Assembly (NCBI RefSeq): GCF_016086655.4
Contig: NC_052133.2
Location: forward strand, 50,274,383 to 50,338,382
Source: Lepeophtheirus salmonis
Lineage: Eukaryota; Arthropoda; Copepoda; Siphonostomatoida; Caligidae
DNA: 64,000 nt
Direction: 5' to 3'
The position numbers and the translations under genes are program-made. Positions 55,590 to 64,000 of this stretch are shown in pieces; position 1 is the stretch's first letter; each line of letters begins with the position of its first letter. Below the pieces are notes generated by a model. It saw nothing but the letters and a program-made list of their open reading frames with translations, searched no databases and was not told the DNA's origin.

Positions 55590-55760
55590 TAACAAGCTAT
55601 AAAGGTTTTTCTCAAAATGGAGTATGGATTACATATTGTATTCTTCCACTAATTAAATTATCGTTTATTTCCATCAACAAATTAATCTTTTTGAAGCGTC
55701 GTAAATTGGGCCTAAAGTAGCAAACATTGATCGTCAAAATTTTTAAGACATTGATATATT
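55590..55760 (-). repeat. R3 dispersed repeat, copy 2
   Basis: TTTTTCTCAAAATGGAGTAT, GGATTACATATTGTATTC, TTCCATCAACAAATTAAT, TTTTTGAAGCG, CCTAAAGTAGCAAACATTG. These blocks are shared with 38021-38330 and 58385-58620. Confidence 0.5.
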
Positions 55761-56867
55761 TTATTTATCAGGATCTATCTAATTATGTCATATAAATTAA
55801 ATAAAGGGTTTAAACTATAGTAGTTATTCCTGTATATATCAATTAATCCCAGAAATTGGACATTGATCTAAAGAGATAAATTGGACATTTATCCTATACT
55901 TGATTTTTACAAAAAATTATCTTTGTGTTTACTCATTCCATGTCCCCCAATACAAAAAAATTAGATAATTTTTCTCCAAAATGAGTCTGAGTTATATTTA
56001 TATTCAGTGACGCCGCTAGTCGTCAAAACAATAAACAACGTCTTATCTGTGCATGTACTGAAAGTTCGTTGCTAAATAATTATTTGTATATAATGAATAA
56101 AATACCAATTGCAAATTTCTTATGGTGCATTATTTTTGTTCAAGAATTCCCTTGAGTTGACCTACAACATTAATACGTAGTTATGGAAAATACCCTTTCC
56201 ATTAATGGATTTATCTCTAAAAACATTATAACAATGTTATGTAATTTTTCAAAAATGAGTATAAATACAATCACTGTAAAATCTAAAGTCGTGAAAACTA
56301 TGTTCATTTCATGGAATGGACATTGCTTTTTCGTGACTTGATTCATCCCTATTTCTTCATTATTACTACAAAGGATAATTTCAAGCTCTTTCCATAGATA
56401 TAGACACATAAATAAAGAATAAAGGCCTTTAAATTGATTTATAATGACTTAATATAAACTCATACATTAAACAAACAAAAGTTGTATTCGTTAAACAATA
56501 TGTATTTATAAAAAGTGAACAGGATACTATAAAAAGGAGATTTGACATATTAATTGATCCGGTTAGGCTCACTATTTATTAGTGTTGGATTCGATTATAA
56601 GTCGAACTTGACTTCTACTAGAGTTATGACCATTTTCTAAAAATTGTTCAAAGTAACTCCCGAAATACCAATAGAAAAGCTCGACTAAACTTGAATTTGA
56701 AAAATCAAAACTCAAAATATTGGACTCTACATGGTTCAGCATCTTTTTAACAGCCAACACGTTTTTTTTGTTTTTTTTTAACACAATTTTCCCCTTAACT
56801 AATTATAAGATTGTTATAAAAATCAATGCTTAATGAAAGCTGAATATTTTTTATTAATATTCAATAT
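55761..56867. other. AT-rich spacer
   Basis: No gene recognised. Minus-strand open frames at 56170-56409 and 56572-56784 are low in complexity and probably chance. Confidence 0.3.
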
Positions 56868-57285
56868 ATTTTATCGCCTTTATCGTCAATATCACCCTCG
56901 ACTTGACCTTGGAAACGGGAGCTGGTCTTAAGGACAGTCTCCTTTGGTATGTTCCAGAATTCGCCCCGTGGATCCTCAACATCAGCTCGAATTTTGCATA
57001 GCACAACTGTGCCCCACAAAAATAAGTTCATGTGGTTGAGATCCAGTGAGCTAGGAGGCCAAATACTGGGTCCAAGAATTTAAATTAAAAAAAATAACAA
57101 CCAGGACAACATTTTCTTTGCAGTGTGCCATGTAGCAAAGTCTTGCTTATCCCCTCCAGACTCTACCAGTTTATTCCTGACTCTCCAGACAAAGGACCTG
57201 TCTATATTTAAGAAGTTTACAATATCAGCACTATATCGTCTGACGGGGATCGCAACAAGGACAAGGATGATCGTGGATCTATACC
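56868..57285 (-). pseudogene. Tc1/maT transposase remnant, family F8, HTH joined to C-terminus
   Basis: The minus strand from 57285 reads RSTIILVLV, RRYSADIVNFLNIDRSFVWR, VRNKLVESGGD: an N-terminal HTH (recognition helix around NIDRSFVWRV). It passes directly into KQDFATWHTAKKMLSWL, where QD is the second catalytic aspartate. Then come WPPSSLDLNHMNLFLWGTV (third aspartate changed to asparagine) and EFWNIPKETVLKTSSRFQGQ and VEGDIDDKGDKI. The first catalytic region is deleted. The reading frame is largely continuous across the junction. Confidence 0.68.
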
Positions 57286-57449
57286 GTGTTTTTTAACTGA
57301 CCCGAAACACTTCTCACTAGCCGCCAAAACACCAAACAACGTCCTACCTTTAAATGCCCTCAAAGTTAGTTTTTAAACAACGGCTGTACGCGGTAGTCTA
57401 GTCTCATCTCTTGTCTGTTCTAAATTCTTATATAGTAATTACCACCGTA
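57286..57449. other. Probable 5' flank of the F8 element
   Basis: GC-richer than its surroundings (CACTAGCCGCCAAAACACC, CGGCTGTACGCGGTAG), likely the untranslated leader of the F8 element. No terminal repeat was identified. Confidence 0.3.
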
Positions 57450-57690
57450 ACAAAAATGAACAGAGGTTAACTTTTTGCTTCTGTTTGTGTGTTTCTTAGT
57501 CTCCAGGATTACAGAAAAGGTTACTAATCTATTTTGATTAGACTTGGTACGAAGTTTATGAAAGGTTACGTCACAGTAAGAGGCTAGTTAATTTTGAGAG
57601 GTCAAAAGTAAGGTCATTGAAGTAGCACAAAGTTTTTAATCATTAATTTGAATATTAAGAGCTTGATAGTTGAGAACTCGAATTCAACAC
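57450..57690 (+). repeat. R4 dispersed repeat, copy 2
   Basis: TTTTTGCTTCTGTTTGTGTG, TCTCCAGGATTACAG, TTTTGATTAGACTTGGTACG, TAATTTTGAGAGGTCAAAAG, parallel to 35800-36040. Confidence 0.6.
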
Positions 57691-58384
57691 TACTGTTTTA
57701 GCTCAGGGTTTTTTTGAGAGGAATAGTTACATATCAATTTTTGATTTATTAGTTGTGCAGTTGTGTAATTATTTTCAAGAATGATAAAAATTATACATGA
57801 ACATCTAATTAATATTAAATATCTAATTAGTATTTGGCAAAATATTTGTGGACATTTCTAAATGCTATAAAACAGACATTTGATGCAATTTTTGTTTCAA
57901 CCGTCGTTTTGTTACGTTGTGAAACCGTATCGTTAAAAATAACGTGAATAAAATCGTAATTAAATGATGGCACAAGTTTTGGGTGCCCACTCTGTAAAAA
58001 TACCACATTTTTTTTACAGACTTAATATCCATAAAAGTTAAGTTTAAGGCTATGAGTAAACACCATATGAGGAAAAGCTTTTTGAATGTAAATTATTATT
58101 TATAGAAAGGATCATATAACTACTTTTAAAATTGTAAAATTATGTACCTATGTAAGTAGGTATATGGTAAGATAAATAATTATGTTAAGAATATTTTTTT
58201 GGAAAAGGTTTAATTCGAACCTAACTATCTATTATATATAATATCACCCTTAAAAGAGTAGTAGTTTGACATAATTTTAAAACAAATTCTTAAATAATGC
58301 AAATACATTTCTTACCAACTCAATCTAGAGGTTTGAAAGCGTTCTCCCTTATGGACATACCACTGATAAACATGAAGAGCTTTA
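57691..58384. other. AT-rich spacer
   Basis: No gene recognised. Confidence 0.3.
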
Positions 58385-58620
58385 ACAAATATCTGCTGCA
58401 TCAATACAAAAGCAAGTTACAATGATTTTTCTTAAAAATGGGTATGGATTACAGTTGTATTCATCTACGTGTACTAATGGTCGTCCATTTTTATCAACAA
58501 ATTGATTTAATGAATCCTTTGAAATTACCCAAAATTGCACTTAAATAGCATAGTTTAACGTCACAATGAAAATATTAGACAAGGGGAAAATTTATTTCAA
58601 AAAGCCATATGGTGGGCCCA
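58385..58620 (-). repeat. R3 dispersed repeat, copy 3
   Basis: CATCAATACAAAAGCAAGTT, GGGTATGGATTACAG, TTTTTATCAACAAATTG, ATGAATCCTTTGAAATTACC, AATTGCACTTAAATAGC. The fullest single unit of R3. Confidence 0.55.
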
Positions 58621-58935
58621 AACTAAATATCATAAGTAAAGAAGGGATATGTGTAAAGATAAAATGAAGTACAGCAATTAGAAAAGGAAAAACGGTTGAT
58701 TCGTGTGCTCTTTCTTCTTTTTGTTTTCATTATTTAATAGGTTGTTGTGTTGTTAGCATCTCCCTCTGAAAGAAGAATTATCCCCTTAATTTGGTGTAAA
58801 ATCAATTTAAATGTACTTCTATTATTTTACATGTACAAATGCTATTTTAATTGTAGAACGTTCTCCTTTTTATAAAACTAATTCATGTTTGGCATTAAAA
58901 TCATATAACTGGCAGCTGATATTAACAACGGTCAA
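58621..58935. other. AT-rich spacer
   Basis: No gene recognised. Confidence 0.3.
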
Positions 58936-59215
58936 TTTCAATAAAATGAATACTACAAATAGATGTTTGTCTGAGCTCTCTTAATCATTAATGTAGCCGC
59001 ACATAGCGGCAGTGGAAGGTTTGTACCCACTGCAGAAATAGTCCTCTGTCATGGCGTCCCAGTGATAGCTGACAGTGCCTTTGAGGGGGCCGTTGTTTGG
59101 ATGAAGAACACTGCAGGCCTTCCCTTCGTCATGAACTTGAGAGGATTAGCCTGGGATGTTTTCCTTAGCTCCTCTGGATCCAATTTGGTCTTTTTGAGAG
59201 TGTCCTTCTTTTATA
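58936..59215 (-). pseudogene. F2 element fragment, copy 5, with a different deletion
   Basis: The minus-strand C-terminal part ends GYIND with TAA (complement of 58981-58983). It is preceded by leader-like sequence ACTACAAATAGATGTTTGTC shared with copy 3. At about 59130 the C-terminal sequence (CCTGCAGTGTTCTTC on the minus strand) is joined directly to the N-terminal linker (GATCCAGAGGAGCTAAGG, AACATCCCAGGCTAATCC). This removes the second HTH and the common junction seen in copies 1-4. Neither terminal repeat is present. Confidence 0.65.
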
Positions 59216-59570
59216 GTTTAAAATTTCTTCACATATTATGTCTAAATGTCCTGCTACTGGGCTCTGAAGTTTTGAAATCAGTTTGGCAAGAGATTTTTAA
59301 TCTTACTACATGACGTCATCCGTGTTATGAAGTCATTCAACTGTGATCTCCAGTGTTTGAATAAGTTATGATCAAGGAAGTATACATGCAAACACAGATT
59401 GGGCTTCGTTACTTATTTTGAGGTCATTTCGTGTTATTTTAATCGATGATGTGTATGAAATATTATTGTGTGGGATGGGAGCATGAGATTGATTGGAAGT
59501 GCGTAAGTCTCCCATCAAAAATAGTGAGACTTGAGAGCCCTGTCATTACTTATAAAACTAGAGTATAAAG
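59216..59570. other. Spacer
   Basis: No gene recognised. Confidence 0.3.
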
Positions 59571-59665
59571 TTAGGTTGAGTAAAAAGTTCTGAGTGTTTT
59601 TCACTAGATGTCTTGAGTTAGTTAAATCTCATGATTAATATATTGTATCAAAAAGAATTCAGAAT
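59571..59665 (+). repeat. Solo mariner end, family F10
   Basis: TTAGGTTGAGTAAAAAGTTC, TGAGTGTTTTTCACTAGATG, CTCATGATTAATATATTG, matching the complement of 54835-54926, the leader of the deleted mariner. No coding sequence follows. Confidence 0.55.
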
Positions 59666-59894
59666 GAATAGAAATATTATCTTTATGAGCTCTGGCTCCA
59701 AGAACCAAAAATTTATTCAAATTTTCCAATTATTATTTAAAAAGAACCAAAACTACCCGGATCTAAAATAAAAGTCAAAATCCATTATTACCTAATGGTG
59801 CCTAGTGATAAATGTTGAATTGATTAGTAGAAACATGTACACATCTAAAGTGTGTCGATCAGTTTTAAATGTACACCCGGTACATGTATAAGTA
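59666..59894. other. Short spacer
   Basis: Nothing recognised. CACCCGGTACATG at 59875 resembles the adjacent F7 terminus and could be a nested end. Confidence 0.3.
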
Positions 59895-60574
59895 CCGGAT
59901 GGATACTTGAAACTTACACAATTGTATTATAATGATTTGAGAGGTTACGTGGTAGGAAATTAGAACTTTCTGTAATTGTATAGGTAACTATGTATCTTAA
60001 ACACCTGCTGCTTTTTGGATCGGACGAGAAAGGTCATCGCAGCAAGATTCAAGGCTTAGGGCATCAACTCTTCTTAGTTCGGGTAACGCTCCAAGGGAGG
60101 TGACCAGACTGACAAGAATTACTCGTAAGACAATCTACAATGTTAAGAAGAGTCTATTTCACAAGTTCCGGGGAAAAACCCCATCATTAATGAAGATGCC
60201 CTCAAGATGGAGGCCCCATTCACAGTGCGAAAATTACTCAGACCTTCTTAGCTAACAACATTCCTCTTTGAGACAGGAGAATGTGGCCACCATAAAGTAT
60301 GGACGTTAATTCACTCGAGGGCCTGCAGCATCTGTCATCCGAACGTTGAAACCAGGAATACCTCCGTCGACAAAGAGTGGGCTGCGATGGACCTGAACTT
60401 CCTTCGCAACACTTGCAACTTTTTTTGCAAAAGGCTTATTACCATCTGTGAGGCCAATGCCGGCCTAATAGTATTTATTAATTTGCCATTAATTAAGTAT
60501 CAGAAAAAGATTAATAAAGATAATGGTAGGCTATTTTCTTTTCTTTTTTTCCTAAGTTTCAAGTTTCCACCCGG
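59895..60574 (+). mobile_element. Deleted Tc1-like element, family F7, 680 bp, both ends present
   Basis: The left end CCGGATGGATACTTGAAACT and the complement of the right end (CCGGGTGGAAACTTGAAACT) match at 18 of 20 positions. TA flanks both sides (59893-59894 and 60575-60576). A transposase remnant lies inside on the plus strand. Confidence 0.82.
60058..60480 (+). pseudogene. F7 Tc1-like transposase remnant, HTH joined to C-terminus
   Basis: The N-terminal part reads LLSSGNAPREVTRLTRITRK, TIYNVKKSL, the first HTH of a Tc1-type DNA-binding domain. It continues through a degenerate stretch with stops (linker like KTPSLMKM). It then jumps to the C-terminal part ACSICHPNVETRNTSVDKEW, AAMDLNFLRNTCNFFCKRLI, TICEANAGLIV (usual form RLEAICEANGGIIV). 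All three catalytic positions are missing. Because both terminal repeats and the TA duplication survive, this deleted form was probably mobile as a non-autonomous element, or was deleted after insertion. Confidence 0.72.
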
Positions 60575-60576
60575 TA

Positions 60577-61109
60577 CATACATGAAGTGTGAAGGGAATA
60601 CGTATTAACTTCTGTCTGTATACAAAGTTACTAACGTAACAAAGTAGGGAATCACATTTTGAAAACTGATTTTGAATCTAATTGATGGATTGACTTCTTC
60701 ATAAGCATAATGCAATTGAATCTAATCAATCTAATCAAAATTTGATTTATTGAGGTGGTTGTCCACAGAAACATATACCTGCTTCAAGTTTGGCTCAAAG
60801 GCATGCCAGATAAAAAGTCATGCTATTGAAAATAAATAGTTTTTTTTAATTACTCTGTTACTTTTCTGGAGGCGCTTATTAGAGTTGGGTTTAAGATTGA
60901 AAATCATAGACTGGGCCGAGCCGATTATAGTTTTTACTAATTCAGTGCAACTTCGGTGTAAACTGATCCTGCAGTAAAATTCGGTCTGCAAACAAAAATT
61001 GGGTTTCTCTAGAAATGTCTTGTATAAATAGGTCATCTATCCATGTCATTTATAATAAAGGCTGTTGTAAGAAATAAAACTTATATCTAAGGATGAAACC
61101 CCAGTGTAC
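60577..61109. other. Spacer
   Basis: No gene recognised. The minus-strand frame 60818-61036 is not assignable. Confidence 0.3.
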
Positions 61110-61511
61110 CAGTGGGCATGTTAAAAGGAAAAGTAGAAGTAGAAAATCAACATGCTAACCCTGATAATGCTTTGGTGGAAATACAGAATCATGCTGATGA
61201 CGTATCATTACATCAGATACAATCAGCTGTGACAAAGGACGAAGGTGATAAGAATATAAACAAGGTAAATAACTACTACGATGTCAATCCTCAATTATAC
61301 TCTGAGTCCAACAATGACTTTCAATTATAACTTTGCAACAAATCCTCAGGGTTACGATCCGTCTTTTATGAGCACACATGAATGTTGAATCAGGTTTTGA
61401 TTATAATTGAATATGTTTAGGAAAGGATGTTCACTACTCAAGAATTAAATAAGTGTGACAACTACTAAGGAAACGAAAGTTCCTTCTTCAGATTCCAATT
61501 CCAAAAATAAA
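61110..61511 (+). repeat. R1 repeat, copy at 61.1 kb
   Basis: GGGCATGTTAAAAGGAAAAG, GAAAATCAACATGCTAACCC, CAGCTGTGACAAAGGACG, GATGTCAATCCTCAATTATA, CTCTGAGTCCAACAATGAC, TCCGTCTTTTATGAGCAC. A long copy. The 72-codon open frame within it is specific to this copy. Confidence 0.68.
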
Positions 61512-61904
61512 AGGAGCCAACTAAAAAAATCAACAGATTTACATCATTGATTATATCTTCCATTAGAAAAGGAAAAAAATAAGAGTGCATGGACACTTTG
61601 CCGAAAAAAATAATAGCTATATTTGATAATGGTCCATTTTGCAATACTACATCAACAGTTGACTTGAACCGCTCATAGAACCGTTCTAACAAAAATCATG
61701 ACAACCACCCAATAAATAAATAATTTAGAAAGGGAAAAAATGTTTAAATTAGAGAAGGAATTAATCAATCTATGAGCGAGGCTCAAAGGACAGTGCGAAT
61801 CACTCAATCTTTAGGATCAAATGAAATCTAAGGACTCAAACTGGACTCGAATGAAATCTGAGAATTAGAGCTTGAATTGATGAAAATCGTGAGTGGAATA
61901 TCGA
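61512..61904. other. Spacer
   Basis: No gene recognised. Positions 61795-61900 have TCAAATGAAATCTAAGGACT-like direct repeats. Confidence 0.3.
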
Positions 61905-62785
61905 TGGAAAACATTTTTGCCGAAAGACAATTTCCCAAACAGAGAAGTATAATTTGGGCTATTTGGCCGAATAATGATACTTAATATATTCATATATACG
62001 ATTGTATATTTTAGTTAAATTTAAAATGATTGTATGATAAATAGTTACTATTCATTTACAATATATGTCATAAAGTAAAATAAATGCGTTCTTTTGAAGA
62101 AAAATTTATATTTGTTTCAAATTATTTTCATCAATTATCATTATATAAACACACACCACAGTAATATGTGGATCGAATTTAGTTCGAATATTTACCGCTC
62201 TAGTACATTAAATAAATTTAATAATTATTTGACACTTTATTTAATCATCTAATTTGGTTAATTACAGTACGTATGGTTGAGGCCAACTCTAAAGGAAGGT
62301 CACTTCCAAATATTATGCGTGTTCGTCAAACCAATATGAATAATTAATCATCTCGATTGATAATTAATTGATAATAGAGAAGTGATTAGCACTTCTTCAA
62401 TTCAAGTTGCTGTCGTGTTTGTTTATTATTTAATTTATTTAAAGTACTACACCTGTAAATATTCGAATCACTTACTACTGCGATGCGTTTATCATTGATA
62501 TAAATAATTTGTGTTGATTTTATTTTACTGCAATAGAAAACTAATGAATTTACTTATATGACATATAAAGTATTGAAAGAATACCTTTTACACACAATCA
62601 TTTTAAAATTGAATTAAATCATAGAATCAAATATATATTAAATATTATTTTCCATCAAAATGTCCTAAATCGTCCTTCTGTGAAATGTCTGTTTGGCAAA
62701 ATGTACATTCGGCAAATTGTTTTATGTTGAAATGACATTTAGCAAATTGTCCCTTAGCAAAAATGTTTTCACTCAATCGTCTTAG
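61905..62785. repeat. R6 foldback element, copy C
   Basis: The left arm from 61912 (GAAAACATTTTTGCCGAAAG, ACAATTTCCC) and the complement of the right arm (GAAAACATTTTTGCTAAGGG, ACAATTTGC, at 62771 inward) are inverted repeats. The centre (62225-62345: ATCTAATTTGGTTAATTAC, GTACGTATGG, GAAGGTCACTTCC, AATATGAATAATTAATC) matches copy A at 29772-29850 and 29700-29745. It is the cleanest copy for defining the termini. Confidence 0.68.
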
Positions 62786-64000
62786 AGCCGATGAAAATAT
62801 CTACGACTTAAATTTCTCAGCAAAGACTAGACTTGCTCTATAAGAAATGTATCGTTACTATTAGGGGGGAAGGGGGAGATTAATTTATGAAAATGACAAA
62901 ATTAAATTGTAGCCCAACTTTTCGGATGTAACAGCATCTTTTAAGAACTCTGGGGGGGGGGGATGGAATCGGCCTAGCTCATCGCTTGGGAGATGTTATT
63001 CTCTTGAATTCAATGTGTTCCCGACCGGGCGATTCCTATAGAAAGAAATATACTTTATGTATATAAGATGGTTAGATGGAGTAAATATAATACTATAATG
63101 TTTCCTTATACAAAGGTACAAAAAAAAAAAAAAAAACAGGCTGTTTATGGAGTAATAGAAGAAATAAAAAAATAAAGTCGTTAAAAAATAATTCAATATT
63201 TTTGTTTATTATTATATAACATAAATATATGAAATACAGTTCGTAATAACAATTTTAAATCATAATTAAAAGAATATAACGTCCGAACACATTTTCTTAT
63301 AGTATGACACCATAAACCATAAACTTCAAAGACTCCTACGTGAAAATATCAAAAGAAAATAAATATGAACAAGAAAGGAACTGCCGGTAAAGGAGAACAA
63401 GGCTAGCGCGTGTGTGTAACAAAAAAATAAAATAACATAAGATTTGTCCGATAATATTGTTAAAGGGTTTCAAATGTTCATGTAAATACCATTACAAGTA
63501 TTTTTTAGTATTGGTTATCTATATTTTAGATATTTTTGGGTACTTGTAGATCTATATAAATTCATTTTCCTGATTGCATCCAGATTCATTATGAGTGAAG
63601 ATATATGTACAATGTACAAATATATATATGAGATCAGAAAACCCATTCTATAGAACAACACAAATAATTTTGACTTTTTTCTTCATAGTGCTTAGAAAAT
63701 GCATCCAAAAAGTTGGGATTAAAGTGAATTTGATTCTAATCCCCCTCCCCCCTATTTTAATAAATGGCAGTGTGAACTATCCCTCATTAGTCCAATTTGC
63801 AAAACAAATGTATTTAGAGAAACTTTATTATGGCGAATTTCTTTCTTATGCATGCTTACATCTACATTATCAAGTACTCTCATAATACCATTAAAACCAC
63901 CATTTCTGTGGGTGTGAATAACTACACTGAATAACGAGGGTAGGAGTATTAGATAATGCTTCATCATTTCAAACCCAAAGCGTAATCAAAGATAACAAAC
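62786..64000. other. AT-rich stretch to the window end
   Basis: No gene recognised. G runs at 62863-62877 and 62951-62960, a poly-A run at 63120-63137 and a C run near 63741. Open frames at 63595-63885 and 63752-63967 overlap each other and show no family resemblance. Confidence 0.3.

Noticed and set aside
61112..61330. 72-codon polar open frame in R1 as a conserved peptide
   Set aside because: Other R1 copies do not keep the frame; the region is a non-coding repeat.

Overview
This is AT-rich nuclear DNA from an animal. I found no host gene I could name: no operons, no long intact reading frames, and no rRNA, tRNA or CRISPR. Many degenerate copies of Tc1/mariner-superfamily (ITm) DNA transposons lie in both orientations, with hAT remnants, two non-LTR retrotransposon tails and several non-autonomous repeat families. 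The maT-like transposase families resemble ones I associate with copepod genomes such as the salmon louse Lepeophtheirus. That assignment rests on memory of the families and is not proven here.

Layout. 1-9 kb: a full-length but inactivated Tc1/mariner element with clear terminal inverted repeats (TIRs) and TA duplication (1611-2888), a deleted maT-like element (3400-4088), a low-complexity A/T tract (6425-7020), an unassigned open region (7157-7734) and a deleted transposase (8470-9139). 12-21 kb: a transposase fragment (12490-12720), a second copy of the deleted maT-like family (12925-13701), hAT ends and a hAT element (18390-19081), a non-LTR tail (16220-16600), a cluster of GAGCG hairpins and 31-bp tandem repeats, and dispersed repeats R1 and R2. 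24-38 kb: a 905-bp internally deleted maT element (24071-24975) and its almost intact 1333-bp relative (36153-37485), R5 and R6 repeats, four further Tc1/mariner remnants, a hAT dimerisation-domain remnant (32530-32672) and a third deleted maT copy (34441-35264). 38-64 kb: more Tc1/mariner fragments, an RNase H-bearing non-LTR tail (40988-41626), a fourth deleted maT copy with both TIRs (47854-48682), a deleted mariner (54394-54926), a TIR-bounded deleted Tc1 (59895-60574) and many R1-R6 copies.

Main pattern. Across at least eight distinct Tc1/mariner families the surviving copies keep the N-terminal DNA-binding helix-turn-helix and the C-terminal end of the transposase but have lost the middle, catalytic part. 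In one family, four copies share the same deletion junction, so the deleted form itself was copied. Only two elements are full length, and both carry a few point lesions. Around them sit small repeat families (R1-R6) that I describe from copies within this window only. Host coding capacity is at best a few short unassigned open frames (for example 31407-31646), which could be exons of an intron-rich gene but are weakly supported.
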